A stretch of 64,000 nt of DNA from Ashinkailepas kermadecensis (taxonomy: Eukaryota > Arthropoda > Thecostraca > Neolepadidae): assembly GCA_034440615.1 (NCBI GenBank), contig JAOTOM010005126.1, positions 327,001-391,000 on the forward strand, in the 5' to 3' direction. The notes under the pieces were generated by a model. It worked only from the letters and a program-made list of their open reading frames with translations. It ran no database searches and was not told the DNA's origin. This document shows, one piece after another, positions 1 to 11,789 of this stretch. Both the position numbers and the translations under genes were made by a program. Every line of letters begins with the position of its first letter. Position 1 is the first letter of the stretch.

Positions 1-740
1 CAGTGGCGTACCTATATTTGCGTCAAGGGGGAGGGTGGGAAACGCATTTGGAGGATTCCACCTACCCCATTAAAAAAGTACTCGGATTTGGACCACTATT
101 TTGTCAAAGGGGACCTTTTTAAATAAAATAATTAGTGATCAACTGAGTTGTCATATGGAGGGGCCTAATCTACCACTATCGCTTCTGATTCGTCGGATTT
201 CAACCCTAACTCCCCCACCCTGTTAGAATGTTTTATTTTGGTATCCCTTGATACGTCACTTCATACTGCTGAAATTACACCCATACAAATCACTTTAAAA
301 TGCAAAATTTCCCAATTTCAGACATTCCAGTTCATAGCGCCCGGTCGCCACGACGCCAACGTTCGTGCACATGCACAACCATCTTGCGCATTCGGCGTAT
401 TCGCCACACTTCGTGCGATGCTACGGTTTCTGCTAGGCCTGCTACATTTTGCTAATTGTTGCCACATCATAGACTTGCGCCATAATTGACGTGATGGAAT
501 GCTTCGTATGGACGTTCGCTGCGAACATTGGAGTACTTAAATTCGATCATTAGTCCCCTATTTCCAACATTTTAAGGTGGTTAAGAAATGCGGATACCCG
601 CTGAGCTTTGATGCACCTCATATCTTTCGTTAAATATGCTCCCAGATTGGCTACCGGACCGATATCCTGCCTCAGTGTTCTTTTTTGGACCCGTTTCGTC
701 TTTCTTCGTCTACGGATGTGTCTTAGGGATTCAATCCATT
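1..740. other. Unassigned; begins with a DNA-transposon-like terminus
   Basis: No gene is recognised. The first bases read CAGTGGCGTA, a start common at the ends of hAT-like and related cut-and-paste elements, but no partner terminus or target duplication can be seen because the window begins there. The short open frames have no recognisable domain. Confidence 0.25.
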
Positions 741-744
741 TTTG

Positions 745-2465
745 ATAGGAGCCCAACACATTTTCGAAACCCCTGCTCGTTTTAGGGTATGTTGCTTTTT
801 GTGCACCGATGATTTGTTGTTAGGTGTCTGTGCTCCTTCAAAGATCCTGATGTGTTTATTTAGTGCTCGGTCTTTTTGTTCGTTTTGGGACCATGCTGCT
901 TTTTGCGGCCCCAGCCTCTTTTTCAGGCCCTTGTGCAGTCGCATGGCCCCTGTGTACCTTGAGAGCTTCAGGTTTTTTGTTTGTTTGTTAGAGCTCCCGG
1001 TATGTTTATTTAGGGCTGCAACGCATGTTTTAAGGCCCTGTCGCTTTTTGCGAGACTGTGCGCTTTGGAGGGCCAGTTGCACTTTCGGCCCCCGTTGTGC
1101 TCTTAGGGTCCCGCTGTGTATATTTGGGGTTTCTGACGCACATTTGTGGGGCCCGAGTGCAATTTTGGTGCTTCGATGCGATTTGTCTGGGTTCCAGCGC
1201 GACTTATCACGCCCAGGCGCGTGGTTCCGGGGACCGAACGCTAGTTTCCAGGGCTCAACGCGATATTTGTGGATCTCTTCTGAATTTTCTTTAAAGTTCG
1301 AATCCCGGCATGATTTTTCCCGGCCAATTTTTCCGGGGCACCGACGTGAATGTTTGATGCCCAGACCAAATTTTTGGGACTACCGATGGGAATTGTGGGT
1401 CCCGAACGCGATATTTGGGGAACCGGTTCGAGTTTGCGAGGCGCGTTGTACTTAGCTGTGACCCCAACGCGATCTTGGCGGTTCCTGTTGCATATTTTCG
1501 TGCCTCGGAGCGAGTTTTCTGGGCCCGCCGTATTTATCGGGTCAGCCCACTGCGCAAATTCTGGGGGACCGACGCGAATTTGTGTGGCCCCAGCGCGACT
1601 TTTTGGGGCCCCGGCACGATTCCTGGGAGCTTATCCCTCTTGGGAGATAGGGGACATTTACCCCTTTGATATGCCACTGCGACCACCAAAGGTGTTTTTT
1701 TTTTCAGCCGATGGCACCTTTCGGAGTGTGAAAGCCCTCCAGGTAATTTTTTCCGGACCTGTTCTTAATTTGCCGGTGCTGGAGTCGATTCGATCGAGTC
1801 TCGGTGTGAACTTTTTGGACATCGAGTTCTATCTTTTTAAAGGTCCTTATGTGATATTTTTGGGTCCCGGTACGATTCTTCGGTCTCTCGGTGCGATTTT
1901 TTTATCTCGATGCCCTGACACGTTTTTTTCTGGTGCCCAACGGGTTTTTGGGGGACTGACCCGATTTTTGAGGCCGTAGAGTGACATTCCGGTTGAAAAT
2001 TTATTTGTTAGGGCAGCTGCAACTTTTGGGGCCTGGCGCGAACTTTTGGGCCCCCAGTGTGATTTTCAAGGGCTGCGACGCGACTTTTTTAGTTCAATGC
2101 AATCTTTTGTGACCCGACGTCATTTGCTTGGATCCCTAGCGCGAGTTTTAGCGACCTCGACACTTTTTGGGCGTCCACTACGTTTTGGAGGCTTTTGGCG
2201 TCATTGTTGGGGCCCAGAGTGATTATCCATGTCCGGATTGTTTTTCGTCGCCCCGGCTTCATTTGTGTCCCAATGAGACTGTCATGGAACGGTACGACCT
2301 GTCGTGCCCCTAGCGTGATTTTCATGGTCCGGGTGTTACCTTTTGGTACCCCCAGGCTCAGCGTGATTTTCAGGGGCCCTGGCCGGCTCTTTTTGGGACC
2401 ATGTCGTGATTTTCAAGTACCCCGGCACGACTCCTACAATTTCTTAGGGGCTTCTTGCAAATTAT
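745..2465. repeat. Degenerate GC-rich satellite, unit about 25-30 bp (GCGCGATTTTTGGGGCCC-like)
   Basis: The stretch is a loose tandem succession of a motif close to GCGCGATTTTTGGGGCCC, with heavy divergence between units. The G/C blocks and T-runs alternate throughout. It leaves open frames of up to 237 codons on the plus strand, but their composition simply follows the repeat. The same motif occurs in the opposite orientation at 48930-49570. Confidence 0.7.
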
Positions 2466-2469
2466 AGGC

Positions 2470-4540
2470 CTCCGCTCACGTCTTAGGGGTCTCGTCCAAT
2501 TTCCTGGAGCCTCTTTACTGGTTTTGGATGTCTTCTCGTGTCCTACCCTCCTCCATATTCAATGGCCCCCTCTCCTGTTTTGGAGGGCCTCCTCTTACAT
2601 CCTGGAGCCCCTTTAACATGGCATGGGCCTCCTCTCATGTTCCAGGGGCATCCTCTGCCTAATTAGGGGCCTCCTGCCACGCCTCGTGGGCCTCCTCCTT
2701 TGTCCTGGCAAAGCCTACCCGTCTTGGGGGCATCTGCAATTTTGGAAACCTCACCTCCTTCCATACCTGCTACCACTCACATCTTAAGGGCCTCCTCTCA
2801 TTTCCTGGGAACTCCTTCCGGTCTTCGGGGTCTCATTCGGCCCTGGAGACCTCCTATTCCGTCTTGAGGAACTCCTCTCGAGCCCGGCAGGGGCCTCCTT
2901 TTCTCTTCTAGAGACCTTTTTCTAATTAGGGGCCTCCTCCCACGTCTTGGGGGTCTCCTGCTCTTCGTTTTGATTCGATCTTTGCCCATTTTAAGGGTGG
3001 CCTCTTATCTTCTGGTGGACCCCTCTTCTCTCCCAGGTGCCTCCTCTTCCAAATTATAAGTAACCTTTCCTATCTCAGTTCCCTTGTCATTTCCTGGGGA
3101 CCTTCTTACCCGTCTTGGAGCCTTCTTTGTCGCCTGGGAGTCATCCCTCTTATCCAATGGCCTTTCTCTCTCATTTTAGGGGCCTCCTTGTTCACCATGG
3201 GGTCTCATTTCCAATCCTGTGTCATCCTCTTCCGAATTAGGTGTCTCCTGCCACGTTTCTGGATCATCCTTTTCTATCTTGGTGGAACCTTACCCGTTTT
3301 GGGGCCTGCTTTTGCGTCTCCGAAACCTCATTTCATATCCATTGGCTTTCTCTTCCGTGTTAGGGCTTCCTCTCATTTTATGGGGCCTCTTTTCCAGTAT
3401 TTGGGCCTCTTTTGCAATCCCGGGGGCCTCCTTTGCAATCCTTGGGGCCTCCTTTGCAATCATGGGGGCCTCCTTTGCAAACCTGGGACCTCCTTTGCAA
3501 TCCTGGGGGCCTCCTTTGCAAACCTGGGACCTCCTTTGCAATCATGGGGGCCTCCTTTGCAATCATAGGGGCCTCCTTTGCAATCATTGGGTCCTCCTTT
3601 GCAAACCTGGTACCTCCTTTGGAATCATGGGGCCTCCTTTGCAATCCTGGGGCGTCCTTTGCAATCCTGGGGTCCTCCTTTGCAATCCTGGGGGCCTCCT
3701 TTGCAATCATAGGGGCCTCCTCTGCAATCATAGGGGCCTCCTTTGCAATCATGGGGGCCTCCTTTGCAATCCTGGGGGCCTCCTTTGCAATCATGGGGCC
3801 TCCTTTGCAATCACTGGGCCTCCTTTGCAATCCTGGGGCCTTCTTTGCAATCCTGGGGGCTTCCTTTGCAATCCTTGGGGCCTCCGTTGCAATCCTGGGG
3901 CCTCCTTTGCAATCTTTGGGGCCTCCGTGCCAATTGTCGGCACTCTCTTGATTTCTGGGGCCTCCTATCCTCTCCTAGGTGACTCCTTTTTCAAATTAGG
4001 GGCCTCCTCTTACGTCTTGGAGGCCTCATCACCTGTGTTTGGAGCCTCATTATCCTCTTAGCAGGGTGCTTTTGTGTCATTGTCCCAAATCTTCTCTCCT
4101 AGGGTCCTCCCCTTCCAAAATATGGGCCTCATCTGGCTGGTCTCAATGGCCTTCTCTCATTCCTGCGGAGACCTTCTTACCCATCTTGGGGCTCCCTCTT
4201 GCGTCCGGAGAAATATCTCCTATCATTCCGTATTTTCTATTGTAGGGGCCTCCTCTTCCATCTTGGGGCCCTCGTTTTCCAAATTAAGAATATCCTGCCA
4301 CCAATCGGAAGCCTTCTTGTCTAACCTGGGTGGCTTCCTGCCCGTCTCGGTGGCATCCTTTTGTCCTGGGGTCTCCTCCCAATCTCTGTCCTACGTCGCT
4401 TATTAGGACCTGATTAGATTTCACGGGAGCCTCGTTGCTAGTCTTGGTGCCTCCTTGACAGCATGATCTTCTGTCTCGTCGGCCTCCTTGCTCACCTTTT
4501 TTTCCTGTGCATTTCCGGATAGGGGCCTCCTCAAATTTCA
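2470..4540. repeat. Minisatellite, unit 21-23 bp (GGGGCCTCCTTTGCAATCCT)
   Basis: The core, about 3380-3935, holds some 25 well-conserved copies of GGGGCCTCCTTTGCAATCCT with small length changes between 21 and 23 bp. On both sides the array fades into degenerate units that keep only the GGGGCCTCCTC part. Open frames of up to 280 codons run through it in several frames and on both strands, which is what a stop-free repeat gives. I do not call a protein here. Confidence 0.85.
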
Positions 4541-4621
4541 GGGGGGGCGGCGCCCCCCCAGTCTCACGGCAGGAGGGGCGACTGCCCCCTCTGCCCCTCC
4601 CCCCGGTGACGACGCCCCTGA
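4541..4621 (-). mobile_element. Terminus of a DNA transposon (CAGGGGCGTCG end)
   Basis: Read on the minus strand from 4621, the sequence starts CAGGGGCGTCGTCACC and continues through G-rich and C-rich blocks that can fold back. This resembles the terminal repeats of hAT-like and related DNA elements in invertebrates. No matching left end was found nearby, so it is a solo end or the edge of a fragment. Confidence 0.35.
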
Positions 4622-4749
4622 GTACAATGATAGTTCCAGCATAATGGTGCAGCTGGCAACCAACGCAAATCCACAAGCCGCTTTGGCCGTTTGATCCTTT
4701 GGAGCCTTTAAAGTTTCAAGAAAACGAACAGTCACAGGAAGCAATGCGT

Positions 4750-4985
4750 ACCTGATGAAGGTGTAGTTTATGCCAACAGGCTTAAAACATAGGCTTAGTT
4801 CGTGCCTGCTGAATGTGTAGCTTGGCCAAAAGACATATAATGTTGGTGTGATATGTGAGGTGTAGGCTTGACGTATGTGTAGTTTGTGCCTGCTGTTTGT
4901 GTAGCTTGTGCTAACAGAGATATGATGTTGGTGTGATTTATGAGGTGTAGGTCTGATGTAGGTGTAGTATATACCAACATTCTTT
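4750..4985. repeat. Degenerate repeat of GTGTAGTTTATGCC-type units
   Basis: Two to three imperfect copies of a ~100 bp segment containing GATGTAGGTGTAG and GTGTAGCTTG are visible. It shares its core words with the clearer 54-bp array at 5570-6005, so both probably derive from one satellite family separated by about 600 bp of unrelated sequence. Confidence 0.5.
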
Positions 4986-5569
4986 CATGTAGGTGCAGTT
5001 CCTAGCTGATGTAGTATGTTTTTATGCACGACATGTGTAAAGAACTTCATAATAACAAAATACAGCGCGAGGTTATAGTGAAGCTTCTTTACAAGCGTCC
5101 ATACAAACTTTATCGCATAGCATGTACGTCTGCCGTAAAGTATGTTCGCAATAAATCGATTAAGAAGCTGATGAAATCGAATAAGCAATTACAGGTCGGC
5201 TGTTCAGTATATTGCTGCGCCAATCTGCTCAGAAGTAATTTATCTACGACGTTATACTTCAGGAATTTCGGCTCATCTTAATTTAATTGCACTGTTTATG
5301 GCATGGGACGCGAGGACAAAGGACAGGAATTCAGATCACCTGGAACCATGCCTCGATCTCATCAGCGGCATGGACATGCACGGTAATTTTGACCAATAGT
5401 ACCTTGAAACGAAGCTTTCAGGCAAATGACCCGCTGCCCATATAAGTTCAAACGTAGCTGCCCTGTATAGAAATCAAATCTGTCTCGGTTATCATGAGCC
5501 AGCCTAGTTGTATTTGACCTCATGATAACTGAGCTAGGGAAAACATGTGGTTCAATGGCACACAGTATC

Positions 5570-6005
5570 CTCGTCGTGCGATGAGTGTAGTTTATGCCTG
5601 ATGTAGTTGTAGTGGTCTTTTTTTCTTGAAATGTCCGGTAACATAGGTGCTGTTTATAGCTGATGTGAACTTAGTTTTGCCAGCAGTTATATAATGTAGG
5701 TGTAACTTATGCCTAGTAGAGGTTTATGCATCCTATAATGTAGGTGTAGCCTATGCTTGGTGGAGGTGTAGTTTATGCTAACGGTCCTATACTGCTTGTG
5801 TAGCCTATGGCTGGTGGAGGTGTGGATACGTAGTTTATGCCAACAGTCCTATAATGTAGGTGTAGCCTATGGCTGGTGGAGGTGTAGTTTATGCCAACAG
5901 TCCTAGAATGTAGGTGTAGCCTATGCCTGGTGAAGGTGTAGTTTATGCAAGCGGCTCTGTAATGTAGGTGCGGGTGCCTGATATGCACGGATGGTAAGTG
6001 CACCA
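5570..6005. repeat. Minisatellite, unit about 54 bp
   Basis: About four good copies (best at 5687-5965) of a unit made of TATAATGTAGGTGTAGCC, TATGGCTGGTGGAGG and TGTAGTTTATGCCAACAGTCC. The flanks are more diverged. No coding role is apparent. Confidence 0.75.
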
Positions 6006-6082
6006 GCAACTGGAATAGTTATACAATGCCCAAAAGTGCAGCATTTCCCTGGTGTATGCTGCAGAAATATGGAATACCATTG

Positions 6083-6390
6083 CACATTAAATAGCCTCGC
6101 ACATTATGTCACCTTATCCAGCCCGTTAACTACGCACATTACGTCACCTGATCTGGTCCGTTAACGACACACATCCCAACGTCACCTGACTTGGCCCGTT
6201 AGCTACGCACATTACGTTACCTGACTTGGCCCGTTAACCAAGCGCATTACCCCACCCGACTTGGCCCGTTAACCACGCACATTACGTCACCTGACTTGGC
6301 CCGTAACGACACACATCACAACGTCACCTGACCTGGCCCGTTAACCACGCACATTACGTCACCTGACTTGGCCCGTTAACCATGTACATT
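6083..6390. repeat. Minisatellite, unit about 35 bp
   Basis: About nine copies of CGCACATTACGTCACCTGAC followed by TTGGCCCGTTAACCA. Two copies carry a variant half (CGACACACATC) that recurs in a pattern, suggesting a higher-order unit of four repeats. Each good copy contains the bZIP-like word TTACGTCA. Confidence 0.8.
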
Positions 6391-8379
6391 ATCACGTCAC
6401 ATGAGATGTCGAGCGATCTGTGCGAATCTAAGCTCTGCACTGCTACTTTGTTGCTTGGCTCGTGGCCTGATGTCGAACCGACGCGGTGCACGATCAAGTT
6501 AACAGTTCCTTTGGTCCAGCTTCTGGGACAGTTTGACCGGTTCAGCTTTCAGCACCAGCCGGTCGACGTTGTGAACGGTTGCTTAATAAACGTTCAATAA
6601 GCATATTATTGAACGCCAATATAATGCGCAAAGACATATTATTGAGGCGTTGCCGGAGCTTTCCTGGTGAGTTGTGTCTGTCGAAAAGTGTCGAAAATAA
6701 GTGTCGGAGAGGCATGACATCGACCTGGTCACCCCTACATCGCCCCCGGTGGAGGTTGGTCGGACCATTGACCAATCAGTGAAGCACACCATACACCTTC
6801 CTCACATGGCCACTGCACACCCACATGGCCACTGCCTCGGAATTTCGCTTCAAATTTTCGTTTCGCTGTATTTCGTTCCAAGAAAATGTTGTTTTTCCGT
6901 GGTGTTAGAGTTTTCCAGCCGAGCTAATCAACCTCAGGAGACCAAGTCCGGCCCCATATTTTGCACAGACCAGGAGATACTGCGCTTAAGCAGCTTGCTT
7001 GCTATGAATGCTTGCTATGCTGCCGCTGCACTGTTGGATAGTTCACAATTGATTTACCTTGCCTTTCAGAGTTGTCTTTATGTGAATTAATTCTTGTTTG
7101 TCACCGAAATAATTAGTTCCAGGTATAAAGTTCGGCACGGATTTTGGTGGTGTTGTGCGTTGTTTGTTCTAAGTGGTGGCAGCATGCATTTTGCAGCACA
7201 ATACGGTCGTTTGCAATTTGTTCTTATTTGTCCGCAAATGCGTAGTCAAATAAATTGTTATATTTCTTACTTGTCTGAAGTTTTTTTAATGCATCGGTGA
7301 TTATTAGTTTGCCGCGAATCGAAGTTGAATTCAGATGCATGCGGTACCTACCGACCACCTGCTATCCTCGTGTAAGAGGAAAGTTTGTTGGTCATGACAC
7401 ACTATTTTCTGGCCTTACTTAATTTCTTCCTTGTTTCCCGCAAAGCCTGGTATGTGCCGATTTTTATTCACGATAAAGCAGCACGGTGCTAATGTTTCAA
7501 AGAACTACTTTACTTCGTTCTGTCTCATTAAGTATTTCACATTAATGAGAGGAAAAGCATTTGGCTAGTGTCAATAGGAAGCACGCATATTTTGCGAACA
7601 CTGCACGTGTGTTTTAAGTGAAAGAAGAAAGAGAAACTTTGATAGGCTGTTCTAAGAACAGAAATTTCCAACGTGGCCGTTCGTGCGGTGAAGATGGAGA
7701 ATGTCCGCTGTCGGGCCCTAGCGTGAGGGTACCGATGTTGCCACCCGTAACTGGACACGGAAGTGCATGCCGATGGCGTCATGCGTGAGCTCAAGCTCAT
7801 CTTGCATATTCTTTGTTCTCTGGTGCATACACTATGCTATCGTTGCAACCAGGCCCTTGACATCCCCATGCCTTCCTGCGTGTCGCCTGGAATGGTACAA
7901 ATGACGTCATCTGGGGTACACCTTTTAGGCCGTTTTAATTGTTTGTTGTATATTAAAGTGAAAATATTTTCAATTCAACTCACTTTCTAAATCTTCTAAT
8001 ATCGCGTCTGTACTTTTAGAGCCTTGTTCAGCTGTTATTTTATGAGTTTCAGTTAGGCTGCGAATTAGACGACCACCATAACGAAATGCAGCGTTTTAGG
8101 GGCACAAGTTTTCTCAAATTCTTAGATGACGCAGTTGAGTCATAAATGGCGCAGTTGTTTACATAGCTCTCTTGTAGGTTTTATGCCTCATGTCACACCT
8201 TGTGTTCACTGTACCTGCGTTTTAGTTGAATTTTATTTCGTGTTGTGTTGTGGTGTATCTTGTGTGTAGTTGCACTGTTAACTGTAGCTTTTGCTGTCGT
8301 TAATTAGTGATGGAAATTGAGATGCGTTCCGTATCAGGTATCTAATATGTTGATGCCGCTTATCCGGTAAATTTGCAGT
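6391..8379. other. Unassigned AT-richer spacer
   Basis: No gene, RNA or mobile element is recognised. The longest open frame (6701-7090, plus, 129 codons) has no recognisable domain. The sequence looks unique rather than tandem. Confidence 0.3.
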
Positions 8380-9307
8380 TTAACACGCGCCCTGGAGGGC
8401 CTCTGAAAATTACGCGCACTTGAGGGGGGGGCAGATTCCGCTTCCCCCTAAGATCTCGGCTCCTATTAAAGCTGGAGGAACGAAATTCGCAAGGTTGATG
8501 GGTGCGATAGTGAACTCTATAGTGTGCATATTTCATGACCTTAGGTCAATATCTTCAAAGTCAAATGAGTCCACATTTGTCAAAATTTTCTTGTTTTCCG
8601 TGGCTCGGCTTGTCATTGTCATGGATCGCTGTGATTGAGTTTAAATGCTCCAAAATGGCCATCAATGATGTTTTGGACATTACTAATGATGCAATACAGA
8701 TGCTAGACCCAACATTTGACCTCAGGTCACCTATATAGCACCACTTTATCAGGTCAGTTACCTGTTCCAGTTACCGGAACCGGGCCGCCGCCCGACGGCT
8801 CCGTCGGGCAGCTCGGCGCAATCGGCTTCGCGAAGAAAGGAGCGAAGTACATGAGTAAAGTATGGAAACGCAATGACAAACAGTACAAATGACAAACAGT
8901 AGTGCATTTATGACAACATTCCAGTTGATCAAGTTTGATTCGATTAACCTGTCATAAACTTGACCTGACTTGACCTCGGTGACCTAACATGACCTTGAAA
9001 CTATGTAGCATATCAATATACATCAAACAAGTCGCTAGTGTTGTCAAGAACACTTCCCTTTTGCGAATATACGGGAAGCGCATCAGCGCCGATTTTTGTG
9101 GTCTGGCGCTGAATTTTTTTTTAACTTTAACGGCCCCTAACTTGACAAATTGTCGGCCGATTTACATTTTTCTAACTTTAAACGATGCGCCAATCATTTC
9201 TAAGCAGGTACGCAGAAAATTGCGTATATCGACCGGTAAAATCTGCAGTTATGTACGAAAAACCGGAGGGATGGGCGGATTTCGCCCCCCTCCAGTGCGC
9301 GTGTTAA
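8380..9307 (+). mobile_element. TTAA-flanked non-autonomous DNA element, copy 1
   Basis: A 920 bp element (8384-9303) lies between TTAA at 8380-8383 and TTAA at 9304-9307. Its ends are inverted: left CACGCGCCCTGGAGGG, right (minus) CACGCGCACTGGAGGG. The left end holds a second, inner copy of the terminal motif (GCGCACTTGAGGGGGGG). TTAA target duplication is the hallmark of piggyBac-type insertion, so a piggyBac-related MITE is the best guess, although the terminal bases are not the classical CCC. It encodes no transposase. Inside are clustered TGACCT/AGGTCA half-sites (8536-8548, 8717-8729, 8961-8995) and a GC-rich hairpin (8790-8809). Two more copies lie at 13631 and 27741. Confidence 0.8.
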
Positions 9308-10744
9308 GGTAATTTCTTTTGTATACCTTTGTATACTTTACAGTATACTTATATGTATGCTTTTCAGTTGGGAGGCAGCATATCACGCAAAAATGGGCTT
9401 GGAATTGGCCAATATAACATAAAAGGTAATGCTTCAAATCAAGGAAAAAAAATGAGGAAACATAACCTAACCTAGCCTAGCCATCTATGCAAGGAAGTAA
9501 ATTATTATTTTTTTTTAATGGAAAATTTCTAAGCATTTTTTTTCCTAAAAAATGTTCAAGTTCAGAAAAATAAATATAACCTTGCCTAATCTACCCTGAA
9601 CTGCTTTTAAAGAAAAAATAATTGAAAAGAAAAATCACCACCACCCCCACAAAGAGAAATTTGTATAACTTACAACAAACCCCTAACCTAGCTTAACTTA
9701 ACTAAACCTACCCCTTGTATGCTTTGTGGAGTTAAAATGTGTGTAAAACTTGTTCCATGGTTACCTTAAACTGTAATAATACTGCTTATCCTACATATCA
9801 TTGATTGATATAGAGAAGGTGGCCTAAAATTCACTGCCAGTATCCTATGGTTTATTTTTCAAACATCTGGAAGAAACATCTGGAAAGAAGAGAGTTTGTC
9901 CATCAACATGCTTAAGTTTCCAAGAGATGGAAGTACATATAAGACTTCATTGACAAAGTAAAAAAGAGCTGATAGAGTTCATCCAACCAACTCATGCATT
10001 TGGTCCAACCACTTTACATCTGATGATTATGATCCTGGTTACCTGATGCAGCTGAAGCTGATGCGACAATGGCAACACCTGCCTCTCCTGAAGCCTGGTG
10101 CCATTCCATGAATTAACCTGCCTACCAGATCTGTATGGTATGAAATGTTGAATCATGCATGTCTGGTGTGCTTGCTGCATTTTGGAGTATCTTATCTTTG
10201 TATAAGTAAATACCAGTTCAACTAGTTTGATGCCACTTCAATTCAGATTATGAATATAGCACGACCACCATCAGCAAACTGGGACTGGAGCGTAACGGCC
10301 TTGCCTTCGTTGCCGTCTTCATCGCCACAAAATGAGGCGTGGTGTCAATACAGCGCTTGGCTGTCCGACGTCTGAAGCACCGGAGGCGCTCCTGACAATT
10401 GTGTCCAGGTTCATCACCATCGGTCGCAACCGGTTCTGTATGTCACAGACCTGGTAGATGGTGGTGGTAAGCCAGTTTAATTTTGATTTCTGCTTCATCG
10501 CGGGCCCAACCTACACCGGCGGGACCAGCATCGAGAGGCGCCTGGTAGGCGTCATCAGCAGCCGGCAGCCGAGGTTAGATGTCCGTGTGGCACGGAGGCT
10601 GACTCGAGTTAGGCTGCATGTGTGCAGCGGCTGGTTGCGCCAGAACTCCGCTCGGCACAGCGCAGAGAGGCGAGCATCTATTCAGGTGCGCCAGCATGTC
10701 ATCAGCCAGCGATAGGATGTCAACACTCACACTGCCGGTCATTT
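9308..10744. other. Unassigned; A-rich with CCTAAC words, then unique sequence
   Basis: 9440-9720 is rich in poly-A runs and words such as CCTAACCTAG, too irregular to call a telomeric array. The remainder up to the 114-bp repeat shows no recognisable gene. A moderately GC-rich part begins at about 10460. Confidence 0.3.
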
Positions 10745-11115
10745 GTCACCGTCTCTGCTGTGTATCGTGTCGTGTCGCCCGGTTCTGTTCTTTTTCTCCG
10801 TGTTTGCTGTTGCCGCCGTGACCAGGGGCGGACTGGCGGCGCCCCCTGTGCTGCCCGTCCTGGCGGCACTTGGCACTGCTTTCGTGGCGCCAGATCCTGC
10901 CGTTTTGTTAGCGTATTTTGCTGTTGCGACTGTGACAATTGACGGGTTGGCGGCGCTCCCTGTGCCGGCCCGTCCTGGCGGCACTTGACATTGCTCTCGT
11001 ATCGCCCGGTCCCGCTGTCCTGTTGGCGTGTTTTGCTGCTGCCGCTGTTACCAGGGGCAGGCTAGCGGCGCTCCCAATGCTGGCCCGTTCTGGCGGCACT
11101 TGGCACTGCTCTCGG
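10745..11115. repeat. Tandem repeat, three units of 114-115 bp
   Basis: Three imperfect copies share GGCGGCGCTCCCTGTGC, GTCCTGGCGGCACTTGGCAC and TTGGCGTGTTTTGCTGCTGC. The anchor GCGGCGC falls near 10835, 10949 and 11064. The first spacing is a multiple of three (38 codons) and the second is not, so an open frame across the repeat breaks, which argues against a protein. Confidence 0.75.
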
Positions 11116-11789
11116 CTCTGGTACTGCCATGGGCATGTGTGGCGTATGCCACTTCTTTCTTGCTTGTATTTATCATGTGGCCAATGAGCATTGATTGTAA
11201 AGAACGACATGCAAAGTCACTTTGCTCCACGAACTTTGATTGCGAGCTCTGAACCGGAACCAGCACAGAAGCCGACTAGGTCGACTACGCCGACGTGTAG
11301 GAGCGTTTTGGAATGATCAAGATCTAGTCCTGAGCGCATTGCTAGGGAATGCCACCAATACATGCTTGACCGCCTTTGGGGCCCCATGTTTCCAGTCCGT
11401 CCGCCGAATGGAGCCTCCTAACTAGAGTGAAATTTTACATACCTTTGGGAGGGTTTAGCCCCCTTTAAGACTGACGTGTGCTCACCTCCCACCTCCCCCC
11501 CAAATAATTTCATATTTTAGCATGTGGCGCTAATGGGACCTCTCGACTGTAGGTTTTCCTGTTACCTCCGGGCATTGCGTCCCCAGATCAGTTTCTGGAA
11601 GTTCCACCCCTGTTGCCGAGCTGTCACGGAGGCTTACAGATGCCTCCGTAAAAAGGAATGTTTTCCTCTCACGTGCTCCCTGTGGTACTGTCGATCTAAA
11701 AAAAACAATTGTCACCTTCCTTGACCCCAAAATCAGGGGCACTGCCGCATATAGAGGGGGGTGAAAAGGTGTTTCGGTCAATTACTTTT
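11116..11789. other. Unassigned spacer
   Basis: No recognisable gene. Short open frames on both strands look random. Confidence 0.3.

Noticed and set aside
3188..4061. Open frames of up to 280 codons in the 21-23 bp minisatellite
   Set aside because: They follow the repeat on both strands and in several frames, without independent coding signals.
9440..9720. CCTAA-type words like the arthropod telomere repeat
   Set aside because: The words are scattered and irregular, not a tandem array.
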